NCBI GenBank assembly: GCA_030849075.1
Contig: JASAOO010003314.1
Coordinates: 1 to 39,923 of the forward strand
Origin: Zelonia costaricensis
Taxonomy: Eukaryota > Euglenozoa > Kinetoplastea > Trypanosomatida > Trypanosomatidae
DNA: 39,923 nucleotides
Direction: 5' to 3'
Shown here piece by piece: positions 8,202 through 17,638 of the stretch (position 1 is its first letter; the number at the start of each line of letters is the position of its first letter). Below the pieces are notes generated by a model. The model ran no database searches, was not told where the DNA came from, and was given only the letters and a program-made list of their open reading frames with translations. Made by a program: the position numbers and the translations under genes.

Positions 8202-11033
8202 ATGGGCACACCGCCGCTTTCCCCTCCCTACTCGCCTCGCTCCGCGGAGCTTCCGCCGCGGGGCGTTCGCGGTGGTGGTGGCCGTGGCCGTGGTGCGGCA
8301 CGATCGCGGCTGACCACCAAGGTGCTGGGCGTGCAACGCGCCATCGCCTTCCTCAGCACCATCAACCCCACCGAGGTGCGCCCACACCCGCTGCGGTCAA
8401 CAGGTGAGGGCACCGGCGACAAGGACAGCAGCGGTAGCGGCAGCAGGCACGATGCGGCAGATTGCGGCGACCTCGAAGACGAGGACGCGCAGGAGGAGCG
8501 TGCCGTGACGGAGGCAACGGCAGACGTGGTGACGGCATCGAGCCCTCGCACCTTCACCGTGCACGTCCCCTCAGGGGACGGCGGCACCCACAAAGGCGAA
8601 CCGCGGTGGCCGGTGAGCGGAGGCAAGGACGCCGCTACGCGGCACGACGTGGCGCCTGCCGCAACGCTGCAGGAGAACGCGAGCGTCGCTGCCGCGGCCG
8701 CCTCCATCTCCGGCGCCCTGTCCCGCGGTCCCGGCCTCGAGCTCGCCTCCCCGCTGACCCCCCAGCAGCTCCAGCACCGCCGCCGCCTCCCCTTCACAAA
8801 CGACGCCTCCCTGCGCCACCGCCGGCAGGAGGCGTTCCTCAAGTCCCTCGGCACCATGATGAAGCCGACCAAGCGGCACCGCCGCCACGGCAGTAGCAGC
8901 AGCAGCAGCAGCTCGTCTTCATCGTCCTCGTCCTCTTCTTCTTCTTCGACGTCGCCGGCGTCATCGCGCGGCGCGGCGGGGGAGCGGGGGACCGCCGCCG
9001 CCGCCGCCGCCTACCCGCCGGACAGCCGCGGCCCACCCGGCGCCGGCGGCGGTGGCGAGGGCGGCACGTCGGGCTCTGGCCTCCTCGGCGCAGGCGGGGC
9101 CGCCGGCGCGGGCGGCGAGGCCGGCGCTGCGGGAAGTGCGGATGCCAGTGGTGTCGCGCAGGCTTTGGGGCGGCACCGCTCGCACGGTGCAGCGCCGGCT
9201 GCCGCCGCGGCGTCAGGCGGAAAGCCGCCCCTGCACGTCAACCATCTGGTCAAGCGGGAGGGGCAGCTGGTGCGGCTGCGGTGGGTCTACGGCGACATGC
9301 CGCCACACCGCCGGCACGGCGGCTCGCAGTCGTCCTCCACCTCGGCGACGTCCTCGCCGTCCTCGTCGCCACCCACGCCCTCCAGCGCTCGGGGCAAGCG
9401 TGCGGCGGCGCGGCATGCGGAGGGCGGCGTGGTGGCTGGAGGTCTTGACACGGAGCTGAGCGGCACCCCACAGCACCTTTCCAGCTCCAATGCCACACAA
9501 GCGCACACGTCTACGTCGTCATCCTCGTCTTCATCCTCCTCGTCCTCTGGCGACAGTTCGCGGCGGCGTCGTGCGCGCGGCCGGCGGCGACGGCAGCGCG
9601 AGTGGTGGGCCCAGTCCGCCGCTACGCCGATGTCGTTGTGCACCATCGTGACCAAGTTCCAGCCGCTCGTGGCGACCATGGCGAAGGAGGACCAGGTCGT
9701 ACAGCCGTACCGCGGCGAGTCGAACGCGAGCAGCAGCCGGTCCAGCTCGTCCAAGAAGCGCTCGTCCTCCTCGTCGAGTTCCTCATCCAGCTCCTCCTCG
9801 TCGTCGAGCTCCTCGTCATCCCTGTCTCGCTCGAAGGACCGCAACGAGGTTCCAGGGGAGTACAACGACTTTGTCGTCAACAACCAGTACCTTGCAGGCA
9901 ACTATGCGGACCGCCGCCACGTCGCGGAAATGACGAGCGTCGCGGGGAGCTCCAGCTCCTCCACCACCGGCACCGGCACCCGCTCCAACTCACCGCACTC
10001 CCGCTCCAGCAATGGCAACCGCAGCCGTCGCGGTAGCACGAGTCGCTCGCACAGCGGGTCGTCCTCTACGGGGGACAGCAGCCGGAGCTCGAGCCGCAGC
10101 AGCCGGGGGAGCAGCCGGAGCAGTCGCAGCAACAGCAGCCGGCGCAGCCGAGCCAGCTCCCGCACGTCTGGCAGCGCGCGGCATCGGCACCACCACCACA
10201 GCCGCGGCAAGGGTGGCGGCATCATCAGCGGCGAGGGCGACATGCGCAGCTACCGCAAGGTGCTCGCCCGGCAGCAGTACCGCAACAACGCCGCCTTCGT
10301 CAACGCGTACTTCCTTGACTCGGGCAACATCACGGGTGGTGAGCGCCGCCGCAAGATGATCTCGCTGCCCTCCTATCGCGTCTCCATGATCTCCTTCGTG
10401 GACAAGAAGATTCTGAAGAAGGACCTCAACAACAACTTCTACGTGCAGCACCCCGAGCTCGAGGTGCGTGAGATCAAGCTGACCCACCTGCGCAAGATTA
10501 AGCATGAGCTGCTTGTCTACGCCCTGGAGGACAACTCCTTGCTCGATCTCACGACGATGGCGCACGCGTACTGGTACCTGGAGCGGCTCATTGTGCAGGG
10601 CATGGTGGGCAAGTACAACCGAAAGGAGATCATGGCCGCGTGCGTGCTGCTCGCTATCAAGTTCCTCGAGACAGGCGACATCACGAAGAAGATCGCGTAC
10701 TTCAAGAATCGCTGGCGTCGCTTCCACAACGTCTCTGGCGTGCATGTCGGCAACGTCAACGCGATGCTCGGCGGCGCCGGGGCGCGGCAGGTGGAGGAGG
10801 ATGACGAAGAGGTGGCGCACGTCGACTGGGCCAAGGTGGAGGCGCAGGAGTTCCCGGTGTACGTTGGTCTCGACTTCACGCTGCTGCCGGACGGGGACGG
10901 GCAGGTGATCAAGACCCACATCGAGCGCCTCCTGCAGCTGATCAACGTAACCTCGCAGGAGTACTACAGTAAGAAGTTTGTGTCGCCGGCGTACTTGAAC
11001 CACTACAACTGCTACAGCAACCTCTACTACTGA
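8202..11033 (+). CDS. CABLES-like cyclin-box protein with long low-complexity and SR-rich N-terminal region
   Basis: 943 residues from the only upstream-most ATG (8202). Residues 1-700 are disordered, with poly-Ser runs (near 8893-8950, 9508-9549 and 9756-9822), Gly/Ala-rich stretches and an Arg-Ser-rich segment around residues 594-667 (repeats such as SRSSSRSSRGSSRSSRS) ending in a His run. Residues about 718-930 form a cyclin-like domain: SYRVSMISFVDKKILKKDLN, LTHLRKIKHELL, LTTMAHAYWYLERLIVQGMV, NRKEIMAACVLLAIKFLE and EAQEFPVYVGLDFTLLPD. As I remember the family, this order and spacing resemble the C-terminal cyclin box of animal CABLES (CDK5/ABL substrate) proteins more than PHO80-type cyclins. 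The inferred role is CDK or CRK binding, with the SR segment suggesting nuclear localisation and phosphorylation. That it is a cyclin-box protein is well supported; the CABLES affinity is moderate. Confidence 0.85.
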   Translation: MGTPPLSPPYSPRSAELPPRGVRGGGGRGRGAARSRLTTKVLGVQRAIAFLSTINPTEVRPHPLRSTGEGTGDKDSSGSGSRHDAADCGDLEDEDAQEERAVTEATADVVTASSPRTFTVHVPSGDGGTHKGEPRWPVSGGKDAATRHDVAPAATLQENASVAAAAASISGALSRGPGLELASPLTPQQLQHRRRLPFTNDASLRHRRQEAFLKSLGTMMKPTKRHRRHGSSSSSSSSSSSSSSSSSSSTSPASSRGAAGERGTAAAAAAYPPDSRGPPGAGGGGEGGTSGSGLLGAGGAAGAGGEAGAAGSADASGVAQALGRHRSHGAAPAAAAASGGKPPLHVNHLVKREGQLVRLRWVYGDMPPHRRHGGSQSSSTSATSSPSSSPPTPSSARGKRAAARHAEGGVVAGGLDTELSGTPQHLSSSNATQAHTSTSSSSSSSSSSSGDSSRRRRARGRRRRQREWWAQSAATPMSLCTIVTKFQPLVATMAKEDQVVQPYRGESNASSSRSSSSKKRSSSSSSSSSSSSSSSSSSSSLSRSKDRNEVPGEYNDFVVNNQYLAGNYADRRHVAEMTSVAGSSSSSTTGTGTRSNSPHSRSSNGNRSRRGSTSRSHSGSSSTGDSSRSSSRSSRGSSRSSRSNSSRRSRASSRTSGSARHRHHHHSRGKGGGIISGEGDMRSYRKVLARQQYRNNAAFVNAYFLDSGNITGGERRRKMISLPSYRVSMISFVDKKILKKDLNNNFYVQHPELEVREIKLTHLRKIKHELLVYALEDNSLLDLTTMAHAYWYLERLIVQGMVGKYNRKEIMAACVLLAIKFLETGDITKKIAYFKNRWRRFHNVSGVHVGNVNAMLGGAGARQVEEDDEEVAHVDWAKVEAQEFPVYVGLDFTLLPDGDGQVIKTHIERLLQLINVTSQEYYSKKFVSPAYLNHYNCYSNLYY

Positions 11034-12526
11034 CCAGCGCCTCTCCACTGCGGTTGTGCTCCAAGAAGGAATGTGAGTCCGGGAGAGGGGATGAGAGTGA
11101 GGGATGGTGTTTGTGGGTGTGTGTTTGGGGTGAAGGTCGGATAGAGCACCGAGGCCTGTTGAATTCGTTGGGATGCGCGGCATGACAGGTTCAGGGGATG
11201 ACATACGTCGGCGTTTCATGTTTTTTTTTTCTGCGCTGAGAAGTCCGCGCTTCGGGCGTAGGTGAGAGGTTGACAAGAGAGTGCGCGGACGGCGGCGTGA
11301 CGATGCGTCTTGCCGTCTCTCTTCCTCTCCCTCCCTTTCCTGTGCTTTCCCCGTCCCCGCACAAGGCCACATGAACGGCGTCAACCCCCCTCCCTCCACC
11401 CCCGCGGAGGCTGGAGCATGCTGCGCGCGCTGAGGCCGGTTTCGCGTCTTGCTTTTCCTTTTTTTGTGTTTGAGCCCTCCTGCACTCCCCCCCTTCCCGT
11501 CCCATGTCACCCCGACCGTTTGCGCCGTCTCTTGCAACTGTCGCCTAACTTCTCCTCCCTGTTTTTGGCATGTTTATGTGTTTGTGTGTGTGTGTGGATG
11601 CGTGACCACCGAACTGCCGGTGATGCGTCGCTTGTGCATCCACGGACCTTTGACCCGCCCTGTGCGCGTTGTGTGTACTGAGGCGGCATCCATATTCCCC
11701 CCCCCCTTCCCCCGCCTTGTTCCTCCCCTCAAATTGCTGTGGTGATCGTTTGGCTTTTCTCGTGCTTCTGATTTCGTTGTTGCTCGCGTGCTGCCCCCCC
11801 CCCCCCTCCTCCGTTCTCCCTCCTCACCTATTGGCCTCCTCCCCCCCTGCCCATCGTCTAGCATGAGCGTGGCCCTATCTTCACGCAGCTGACTCAGCCA
11901 TCTAGTACGGGGCGGGAGCGGAGCGCACACTCACACCTACACACGCATCAACACAAGCACAAACATGCAAACCGCTGAGGTGCGCATCGTCACAGATCCT
12001 CGGCGCAATGGTGCGAGGAGAGCTCTCTCGACGCACCTCCGCACGTCCTGCGCTAAGTGCTGCGTCTACTTCTCCGGCAGCTCGCCGCACTCCTCTGGCC
12101 TTGCCGACTCATGCTTCAGGCGGTGTGCCGCGTGTTGAGCGATGGCCCCCATCCGCCTGCCCGTCCTCGCCCATCTCTTCCACTCGAGGGGGTTGAACGC
12201 GAAGCTCGGGAAAGAGTCGCCACGTGGCGGGAAAGTCGGGCGTGTTGTGTCCAGCACATGTTGCGGGACCGGGGTGCTCTGGCTCCGCCCGCGTCCCCCT
12301 CCCCTCCCCCTCCCCGTCGCCACGGCACCGCTTTACTTGTCTGCTGCTCTGTTTCCCTTCTCTGCTCGACCTGCCGCAGCCCCAACGCGCGAGGCGCCGC
12401 AGCCCTCCCTGCTCTCGCTCACCCGCTTCCCTTCCCCGATTCCGGTGCCAGTTGGACTGCACGACACCACCTGATCCCGCATTGCGTTCCCCAACACCGC
12501 GACACACACGCACACACATAAAGAAG
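11034..12526. other. Spacer between cyclin and HD phosphohydrolase genes
   Basis: It has T/G-rich sequence first (TG repeat at 11583-11596, T run near 11221-11230), then C-rich sequence with a C13 run near 11794-11806, then a CA-rich end directly before the next start. I see no supported CDS. The long antisense frame at 9990-11537 is a shadow of the cyclin gene. Confidence 0.7.
12331..12379 (+). promoter_or_regulatory. Candidate trans-splice acceptor of HD-domain gene
   Basis: A pyrimidine-rich tract (12331-12375) leads to CCGCAG, with AG at 12378-12379. It gives a leader of about 150 nt before the ATG at 12527, with no ATG conflict for the chosen start. Confidence 0.55.
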
Positions 12527-13603
12527 ATGACCTCTGCGAACCCGACGTGGGAGCAGATCCCACTTGTCCGGCGTGCCTGGGCCCGTGTCATGGCGCACCT
12601 TCTCCCCACCGGCACCCCCGACGGCACCGCCGCCGCTGAAGCGGTGGAAGGGGCTTCGAGTCGCCTCTTCGAGTCTTTTGTGTACACGCGCTACACGGAG
12701 CCGCAGCGGCACTACCACACCCTCGTCCACCTCGAGGAGATGCTGGCTCAGCTGCTCACGTACGAGACGCAGCACGGGTGGCACAGCGCCTACCGGCCCG
12801 CCCTCGCCAGCCCCGCAGAGGCCGCGGACCGCGCGTCGCCATCCCGGGCACCATCAGACGAGCGCGGTCGCCTAGCGTACGAGTGGACGGGTACGGTGCT
12901 GCTCCTCTCCGTCCTCTTTCACGACGTCATCTACGACCCCACACGCGGGGACAACGAGGAGGCGAGCGCAGTTCTCGCCGAGGAGTTCCTACGCGCGGCG
13001 CAGGACGAGGATGCGCGTCTGCGCGCCGCCGGGACGGCGCTGCCGGCTGCCGCATCGTCTCGGCAGCACAGCAGCGCTGAGTCGAGCGCCGCGTCCGCAT
13101 CCGCCCCTGCGACGGTGCTGCCGCACCCCAGCACGTCTGCCAGTGCTCCGTCGTTGTGGGACGACGCGGCGGCGTTGAGCTTTGTGCGGGAGAGCACCGC
13201 CACGTACATCCTCAAGACGAGGGAGCACCTCTCCGTGCTGCCTGCCCAGCACTTGAGCCTCCCGACGGGCGACGGCGCAGAGGTGGACGGCGACGTGCGG
13301 GCGAGTCGAGACGACCCGCTGCACGTCTTCCTCGACCTCGACCTCGCCATCCTCGGGCACCCCAGCGCCGACACGTACCGCCACCGGTACAGCGAGAACA
13401 TCGCCCGTGAGTACAGTCACTACGCGCGGCCCGACTATCTCAAGGGACGGTCCGGCTTCCTGCGCGGCTTTATGGCGCGCCCGCAGTGGTACAAGACACC
13501 TTTCTTCTTCTACCGCCTCGAGGCGCAGGCTCGGCGCAACACCGCAGGGGAGGTGGCCGAGCTGGACGCTGAGCTGCAGGCATTGACAGAGGTGACAGCG
13601 TGA
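12527..13603 (+). CDS. HD-superfamily metal-dependent phosphohydrolase (COG4339-like)
   Basis: 358 residues. The open frame extends upstream to a GTG, but the first ATG is 12527, preceded by ACACACATAAAGAAG. The motifs match the COG4339 group of predicted HD phosphohydrolases: YTEPQRHYHTLVHLEEML (His62, His64, His68), VLFHDVIYDP (the HD pair His132-Asp133), DNEEASAVLAEEFL, and FLDLDLAILG with Asp272, which probably completes the metal site. YRHRYSENIAREY near the C-terminus is also typical. Bacterial members are, from memory, around 200 residues. The extra length here comes from Ala/Ser-rich inserts at about residues 85-115 and 165-215. The substrate is not established for this group, and nucleotide or phosphate-ester hydrolysis is only inferred from the HD fold. 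No signal peptide or membrane segment is visible. Confidence 0.85.
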   Translation: MTSANPTWEQIPLVRRAWARVMAHLLPTGTPDGTAAAEAVEGASSRLFESFVYTRYTEPQRHYHTLVHLEEMLAQLLTYETQHGWHSAYRPALASPAEAADRASPSRAPSDERGRLAYEWTGTVLLLSVLFHDVIYDPTRGDNEEASAVLAEEFLRAAQDEDARLRAAGTALPAAASSRQHSSAESSAASASAPATVLPHPSTSASAPSLWDDAAALSFVRESTATYILKTREHLSVLPAQHLSLPTGDGAEVDGDVRASRDDPLHVFLDLDLAILGHPSADTYRHRYSENIAREYSHYARPDYLKGRSGFLRGFMARPQWYKTPFFFYRLEAQARRNTAGEVAELDAELQALTEVTA

Positions 13604-14820
13604 AGGGAAGAGGCGGTCAGCGAGAGAGGGAGCTTCTCAGCTCCTTCCTTGTGGGCCTCATGTGAATTGGGAAGGGCGCTGTGGGGCCTCGTTGCCCACC
13701 TCTCGAGGCAGCTCTCACTCGTTGTCCACGTCTACGCACACCCAATTTCTGCTGCGTCTCCGCAGGCGTGCGTGAGTGCTGGTCGTTGCGACGGTGTCCG
13801 CTCCAGTGCGGTGTCAACTCGCCCACGCTCGTTCGCCACGGGTCTGCAGGATGGGTTGTGTGGCTGTGACGGGGCAGTGGCGTCATTACGTTCGTGCTCT
13901 GGCACGCACGCACGCGCTTCACCGTGTCGCGCGCGACACACGCGAAGTCGTCTTATTTGAACTTATTGTCCACCCTACGAGGAGCACGCTTGCAGGTGTG
14001 CGAGCAGGGGCGTGCACTCTGGTGGGAAGGCCGGCACCCTCACGGCTCCCCAGCCACCTCTCCGCGCTGCACCGCAGTCTGTGTGGGCCTAGGCCCAACA
14101 CGAGCAAAGGGGGACATCAAGCGAAGAAAGAGGGGATTCAGAACCGACGTAATGAAGCCGCGTTCCCACCGTCGCCGATGTGCCTCACGTGCGGAGGACT
14201 CGCGGGCAACGCTGCGTGTCACGGCCCTTTGCCGTTGAGTTTTCTTTTATCTGACGGTTCAGTGCTCTTCGCTCCGCGTCGCCTGCCGCGCCGCCCGTCG
14301 TTGTCGCTCGCCTTGTTGTGCAGTGTCCTCCTGCCCTCTTCTCGATCTTTGCTCGCTGTCCACGCCCTCTCAAGGAACTTACCAACATCATCTCCATACA
14401 ACGCAATCCCCCCCCCTCCCCACCCCCAGCGCAGCCGTTCAGCCTCTTGCCCGAAGTCATCGCTAGCAGCACCGCCACCCCCCGCCCCGCCCCTCGCCAT
14501 CGGTCTCCCTCTTCTCCTTCCGCTTTTCACAATCGCTCTTGTGCCGCACAGCTCTTCTCTCCTTGTCCCATACCGCACCCAGGCGCTGCCCAGCTGAGCC
14601 GGCCCAGCAGCAACGCGGAGCACATAGCAAGGCTCAATCATCGTGCATCTTGCTATCGCTTCCTTTTCTATTTGTTTCCTGTCTTCCCACCCCTTCTCCG
14701 CGCTCAGCATCCCTGCGCATCCCCACGCACGTGGATAGCTCCGCTGCCTTCACTGCATTACCTCCTCCCCTCCCCTTCCCTCCCCTCCCCCCCCCCCCAC
14801 ACACGAGGTGCGTTGCAGTC
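13604..14820. other. Spacer between HD gene and PEX11-like gene
   Basis: No supported CDS. A 273-codon frame (13776-14597) has a non-coding composition. The 3' half is strongly pyrimidine-rich, with a C run ending near 14798. Confidence 0.7.
14658..14707 (+). promoter_or_regulatory. Candidate trans-splice acceptor of PEX11-like gene
   Basis: An almost pure pyrimidine tract (14658-14699) is followed by CGCTCAG, with AG at 14706-14707, 114 nt before the ATG at 14821. It is a textbook acceptor arrangement. Confidence 0.6.
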
Positions 14821-15486
14821 ATGTCCAACCCGCTGGTCGGTGGCTCGCGCGTGGTCGCGCAGACAGATGGCGTGGACAAGCTGATCAAGTTCATGGTTGG
14901 CGTCTTTGCCGTGGCGGGCACGACGCCGTCCGTGCAGCGCGAGCAGTTTCTCGGCGCGGCGAAGCAGCTGCGCGATGTCCGCTCCCTCCTCCGCTTCGGC
15001 CGTCTCTTCGCGCTCCTCTTGAAGCTCAACTCCCTCGTTGAGCTCTTCGCCGCGCAGGGCTTTGTTTGGACGGAGCGGAAGAAGTTCGTCGAGTTTCTCA
15101 AGGTTGTGTCGGACTTCTTTTACGCTGCGTGTGACCACGTGCTGCTTGCTTCGCGCGCCGGCTTGCTTGGCGCTGGCGTTGACACGGCGCGGCTGTACCG
15201 GTGCAACGGGACTGTGCGCTTCTGCAGCCACGTGCTTGGCACCATCTTCAACCTCTTCGAGCTACGCGACGCGGCGCGGAAGCTCGAGTACGATCCTCCG
15301 GCGGCGCAGAGGGCGTGCAAGGTGGCGGCCATCGGCGTGACGTGCGACCTGGCGGACACCGTGGTGACCTTGTCGGTCCTCAGCTACGCGGGCAGCGCGG
15401 CGCGGCTCAGCCCCCGCACGGAGGGGGCCCTCACGTGTCTCTCGGGTGGTCTTGCCACGTACCTGAACTGGATGAAGTCGGCGTAG
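14821..15486 (+). CDS. PEX11-family glycosomal membrane protein (diverged paralogue)
   Basis: 221 residues. 14821 is the first ATG in a frame open upstream to a GTG. It shares layout and length with the PEX11 gene 1.5 kb downstream: an N-terminal DGVDKLIKFMVGVF matching DGRDKIYKFLAGFF, a central ARSLMRMGKF-like segment (RSLLRFGRLF), ERKKFVEFLKVVSDFFYAACDH, and the C-terminal signature GALTCLSGGLATYLNWMKSA. Two hydrophobic stretches in the C-terminal half fit the two-span topology of PEX11. PEX11 proteins control peroxisome, here glycosome, division and abundance. It is clearly diverged: it carries more Cys and lacks most Lys of the paralogue. The two genes probably arose by tandem duplication. 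It could be a GIM5-like member, which I cannot separate without alignment. Confidence 0.85.
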   Translation: MSNPLVGGSRVVAQTDGVDKLIKFMVGVFAVAGTTPSVQREQFLGAAKQLRDVRSLLRFGRLFALLLKLNSLVELFAAQGFVWTERKKFVEFLKVVSDFFYAACDHVLLASRAGLLGAGVDTARLYRCNGTVRFCSHVLGTIFNLFELRDAARKLEYDPPAAQRACKVAAIGVTCDLADTVVTLSVLSYAGSAARLSPRTEGALTCLSGGLATYLNWMKSA

Positions 15487-15514
15487 CCGCTGCGTGAGGG
15501 AACGTGCACCGGCG

Positions 15515-15631
15515 CTGTTTTTTCTTTCTTTCTTGCCTTCGCCTTCTCCGTCTTCTCTCTCCCCCACTCCCTCTCCTCTGTACGACGCGCCTTGGCTTGC
15601 TTGTGTTCTCCCCCGCGGCCCTCGCGCACAG
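15515..15631 (+). promoter_or_regulatory. Long polypyrimidine tract just after a stop codon
   Basis: A pyrimidine-rich region (about 15515-15581) with the next good AG at 15630-15631 begins only about 30 bases after the PEX11-like stop. In trypanosomatids such tracts position both polyadenylation upstream and trans-splicing downstream. If active, the preceding 3' UTR would be very short. Confidence 0.3.
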
Positions 15632-15636
15632 ATACG

Positions 15637-15637
<1 letters not shown>

Positions 15638-15667
<30 letters not shown>
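15638..15667. repeat. CA dinucleotide microsatellite
   Basis: A 30-base CA repeat, directly after the AG at 15630-15631. Confidence 0.97.
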
Positions 15668-15670
<3 letters not shown>

Positions 15671-16770
15671 CGTATATAGCTAACGGTTGTCGCCCACGCA
15701 GCAGCGCACGGGATGGAATGAGCGTGCGTTCTGATTCTTTCCTTCTTTGGTGCGAGCCTCTGTCTGTCGGTGTGCGTTTGTGCGCTTTCTTCGTTTTTTT
15801 TTTTTGTTTTCTCCCGCGCTTCACGCTCGCGCGCAGCTGTTCAGCTTTGCGCCCCTCCCCCCTCCCCTCCCCTCCCCACGCTACACCGAGTCCCTTCGAT
15901 TCCCTCGGCCCTCCTCCGCGCAGTGCGGCAGCCCACCCAAGCTCCTCTTCTCCGCTGCTTCGACCCTCCTCTCGCGCACCTTCACGTCGCCCTGTCCCCT
16001 GTCGCCACGCCATCGCACACCCTCGCCGCTGCTCCACTCGCTTCCCTCATTTCCCACGACACTGACAAGGCACCCGCTCGCTGTTCGCCTCGCCTCCTCC
16101 CTCTCTCGATCCCGCGCTCTCCCTCTGCCTGGTGCGCCTCTCTCGCGTGTGGCAGGTGGAACTGCTGCCGCGCACCGCGTGCACCCCGACGAGTCCCTCG
16201 GTCTCTGCAGCGCTGACGCCTCGCAGAAGGGCGGGTTGGCGCTGCACAGCTGGCCAGCTCATGCAGGGAAACGTGTGTGAGGGAGGACACGCGCGTTGCG
16301 GCGACTGACGCGCCGCTCCACCGCGGACTCCATTTTTCCTTCCCACCCGTCTCTGCCCTTCATCTTTCCTTTCTCTCGGAACATCTTCGAGTGGTCCATG
16401 GGCGGCTTGGCGTGGGCCGAGGTGGGGCGCGGCGTGGCGGGTGCCGGGTGCCGCGGAGTCTCATCAACGTGTCCAGCGCCCTCGCACGACCCCTCCAAAA
16501 TGCAAAACGGCAAGCGCCACAAAGCAGTAACAGAGGTGTTAGCGGATGCATGCGTGTTTACTCTTGAGAGGGGGTGGGCTGGGGGCCATCGGAGCTGCGT
16601 CTCGGACTCCCCGGAGTGGCTGCGGGGAAGTGCCGAGAAGTCAGCCTGGCAGGCGCCCCTGTGTCACACGCTCCAGCGTTTGCGTGCACGATCCCCCCCT
16701 CGTGTTGGCCCTCCTCCGCGTCCCTCTTATCGCATGGCACCACCACGGCCACCAACCTACCGCATCTCTA

Positions 16771-16849
16771 CCGCCTTCCCCCCTCCCCTCCCCTCCCCCC
16801 GTTGTTGCTCGCACTCTCCGCTCCCACGGTGGGCCACACACGCACACAG
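16771..16849 (+). promoter_or_regulatory. Candidate trans-splice acceptor of PEX11
   Basis: A pyrimidine tract (16771-16800) continues through a mixed region to CACACAG, with AG at 16848-16849, about 120 nt before the ATG. An A13 tract lies just before the ATG (16954-16967). Confidence 0.45.
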
Positions 16850-16969
16850 ATTCTCTAGCTCCTCCAACATCGCCTATAAGCCACACTATTCGCCGTCACC
16901 AGCGCCCTCTCCTTTCCTTGCCTCCCCTCTTATTACACACCTCCCACTCTATCAAAAAAAAAAAAAACA

Positions 16970-17638
16970 ATGAGTGACTTCGAGAAGCTGATCAAGCTGC
17001 TCGGCCAGACCGACGGCCGCGACAAGATCTACAAGTTCCTTGCCGGTTTCTTCAAGATCCTCGCTGCCGTGGCGGCCAGCAGCCAGGACCCGCGCGCGAA
17101 GGCGTACGCGGCGGTCGGCAACTCCATCGGCAGCGCCCGCTCGCTGATGCGTATGGGCAAGTTCGTGGGTGATGTCCCGAAGCTGCAGAAGATCGCCGAG
17201 GGCGTCGTGGCGAAGGGTGTGGCGGGCACCGAGTTCAAGAAGTTCATCGAGTTCTTCCGCACCATCGGCAACTCGCTGTACATCATGGGCGATAACGCCG
17301 CCTTCATTGCGAAGCACAAGCTGATCCCGGCCAACGCCAAGACGATCACCAAGTACGCGAAGTATGTCCAGTTCTGGGGCTTCTTCCTTGCCGCCGTGCT
17401 CGACCTGATTGCCCTGCGCGCCGCCCTGCAGAAGCGCGCCTCGGACGAGGCCACGAGCAAGAAGGAGGCCAAGGCCGCCGTCATCAACCTGACGAAGGAT
17501 GGCTCGGATGTGCTCGTCACGATGGCCGCCGTCGGCTACCTGAAGCAGTACTGGCACCCGTCCCCGATCACCGCCGGCGCCCTCACGTGCGTGTCCGGTG
17601 GTGTGGCCACGTACCTGAACTGGAACAAGATCAAGTAA
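16970..17638 (+). CDS. PEX11: Glycosomal/peroxisomal membrane protein PEX11
   Basis: 222 residues, starting at the ATG directly after an A-rich leader. N-terminal MSDFEKLIKLLGQTDGRDKI is the conserved start of trypanosomatid PEX11. Amphipathic helices follow (SARSLMRMGKFVGDVPKL, EFKKFIEFFRTIGNSLYIMG). A hydrophobic segment FWGFFLAAVLDLIAL lies at about residues 137-151, and a second one covers the C-terminal GALTCVSGGVATYLNW. This agrees with a two-span protein whose ends face the cytosol. PEX11 drives elongation and division of glycosomes, the peroxisome-derived organelles that hold the upper part of glycolysis in these parasites. Length matches the roughly 24 kDa known for the Trypanosoma brucei protein. 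The downstream partner of a tandem pair, it looks like the canonical copy, with a high-GC3, Lys-rich coding style typical of abundant proteins. Confidence 0.93.
   Translation: MSDFEKLIKLLGQTDGRDKIYKFLAGFFKILAAVAASSQDPRAKAYAAVGNSIGSARSLMRMGKFVGDVPKLQKIAEGVVAKGVAGTEFKKFIEFFRTIGNSLYIMGDNAAFIAKHKLIPANAKTITKYAKYVQFWGFFLAAVLDLIALRAALQKRASDEATSKKEAKAAVINLTKDGSDVLVTMAAVGYLKQYWHPSPITAGALTCVSGGVATYLNWNKIK

Larger units (their letters stand above)
15487..16969. other. Spacer between the two PEX11-family genes
   Basis: It contains a CA repeat (15638-15667), a T run near 15791-15805 and pyrimidine-rich stretches. No supported CDS and no recognisable third PEX11 fragment were found in it. A 225-codon frame ending at 16973 is non-coding in composition. 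Confidence 0.7.

Noticed and set aside
9990..11537. 515-codon antisense frame over the cyclin gene
   Set aside because: A shadow of the cyclin CDS and its 3' flank. The part opposite the SR/Ser-rich region is Ala-rich, as expected from complementing Ser/Arg codons.
13776..14597. 273-codon + strand frame before the PEX11-like gene
   Set aside because: It ends in Pro/Ser/Leu-rich pyrimidine-tract translation and overlaps the probable leader region; no motif is seen.
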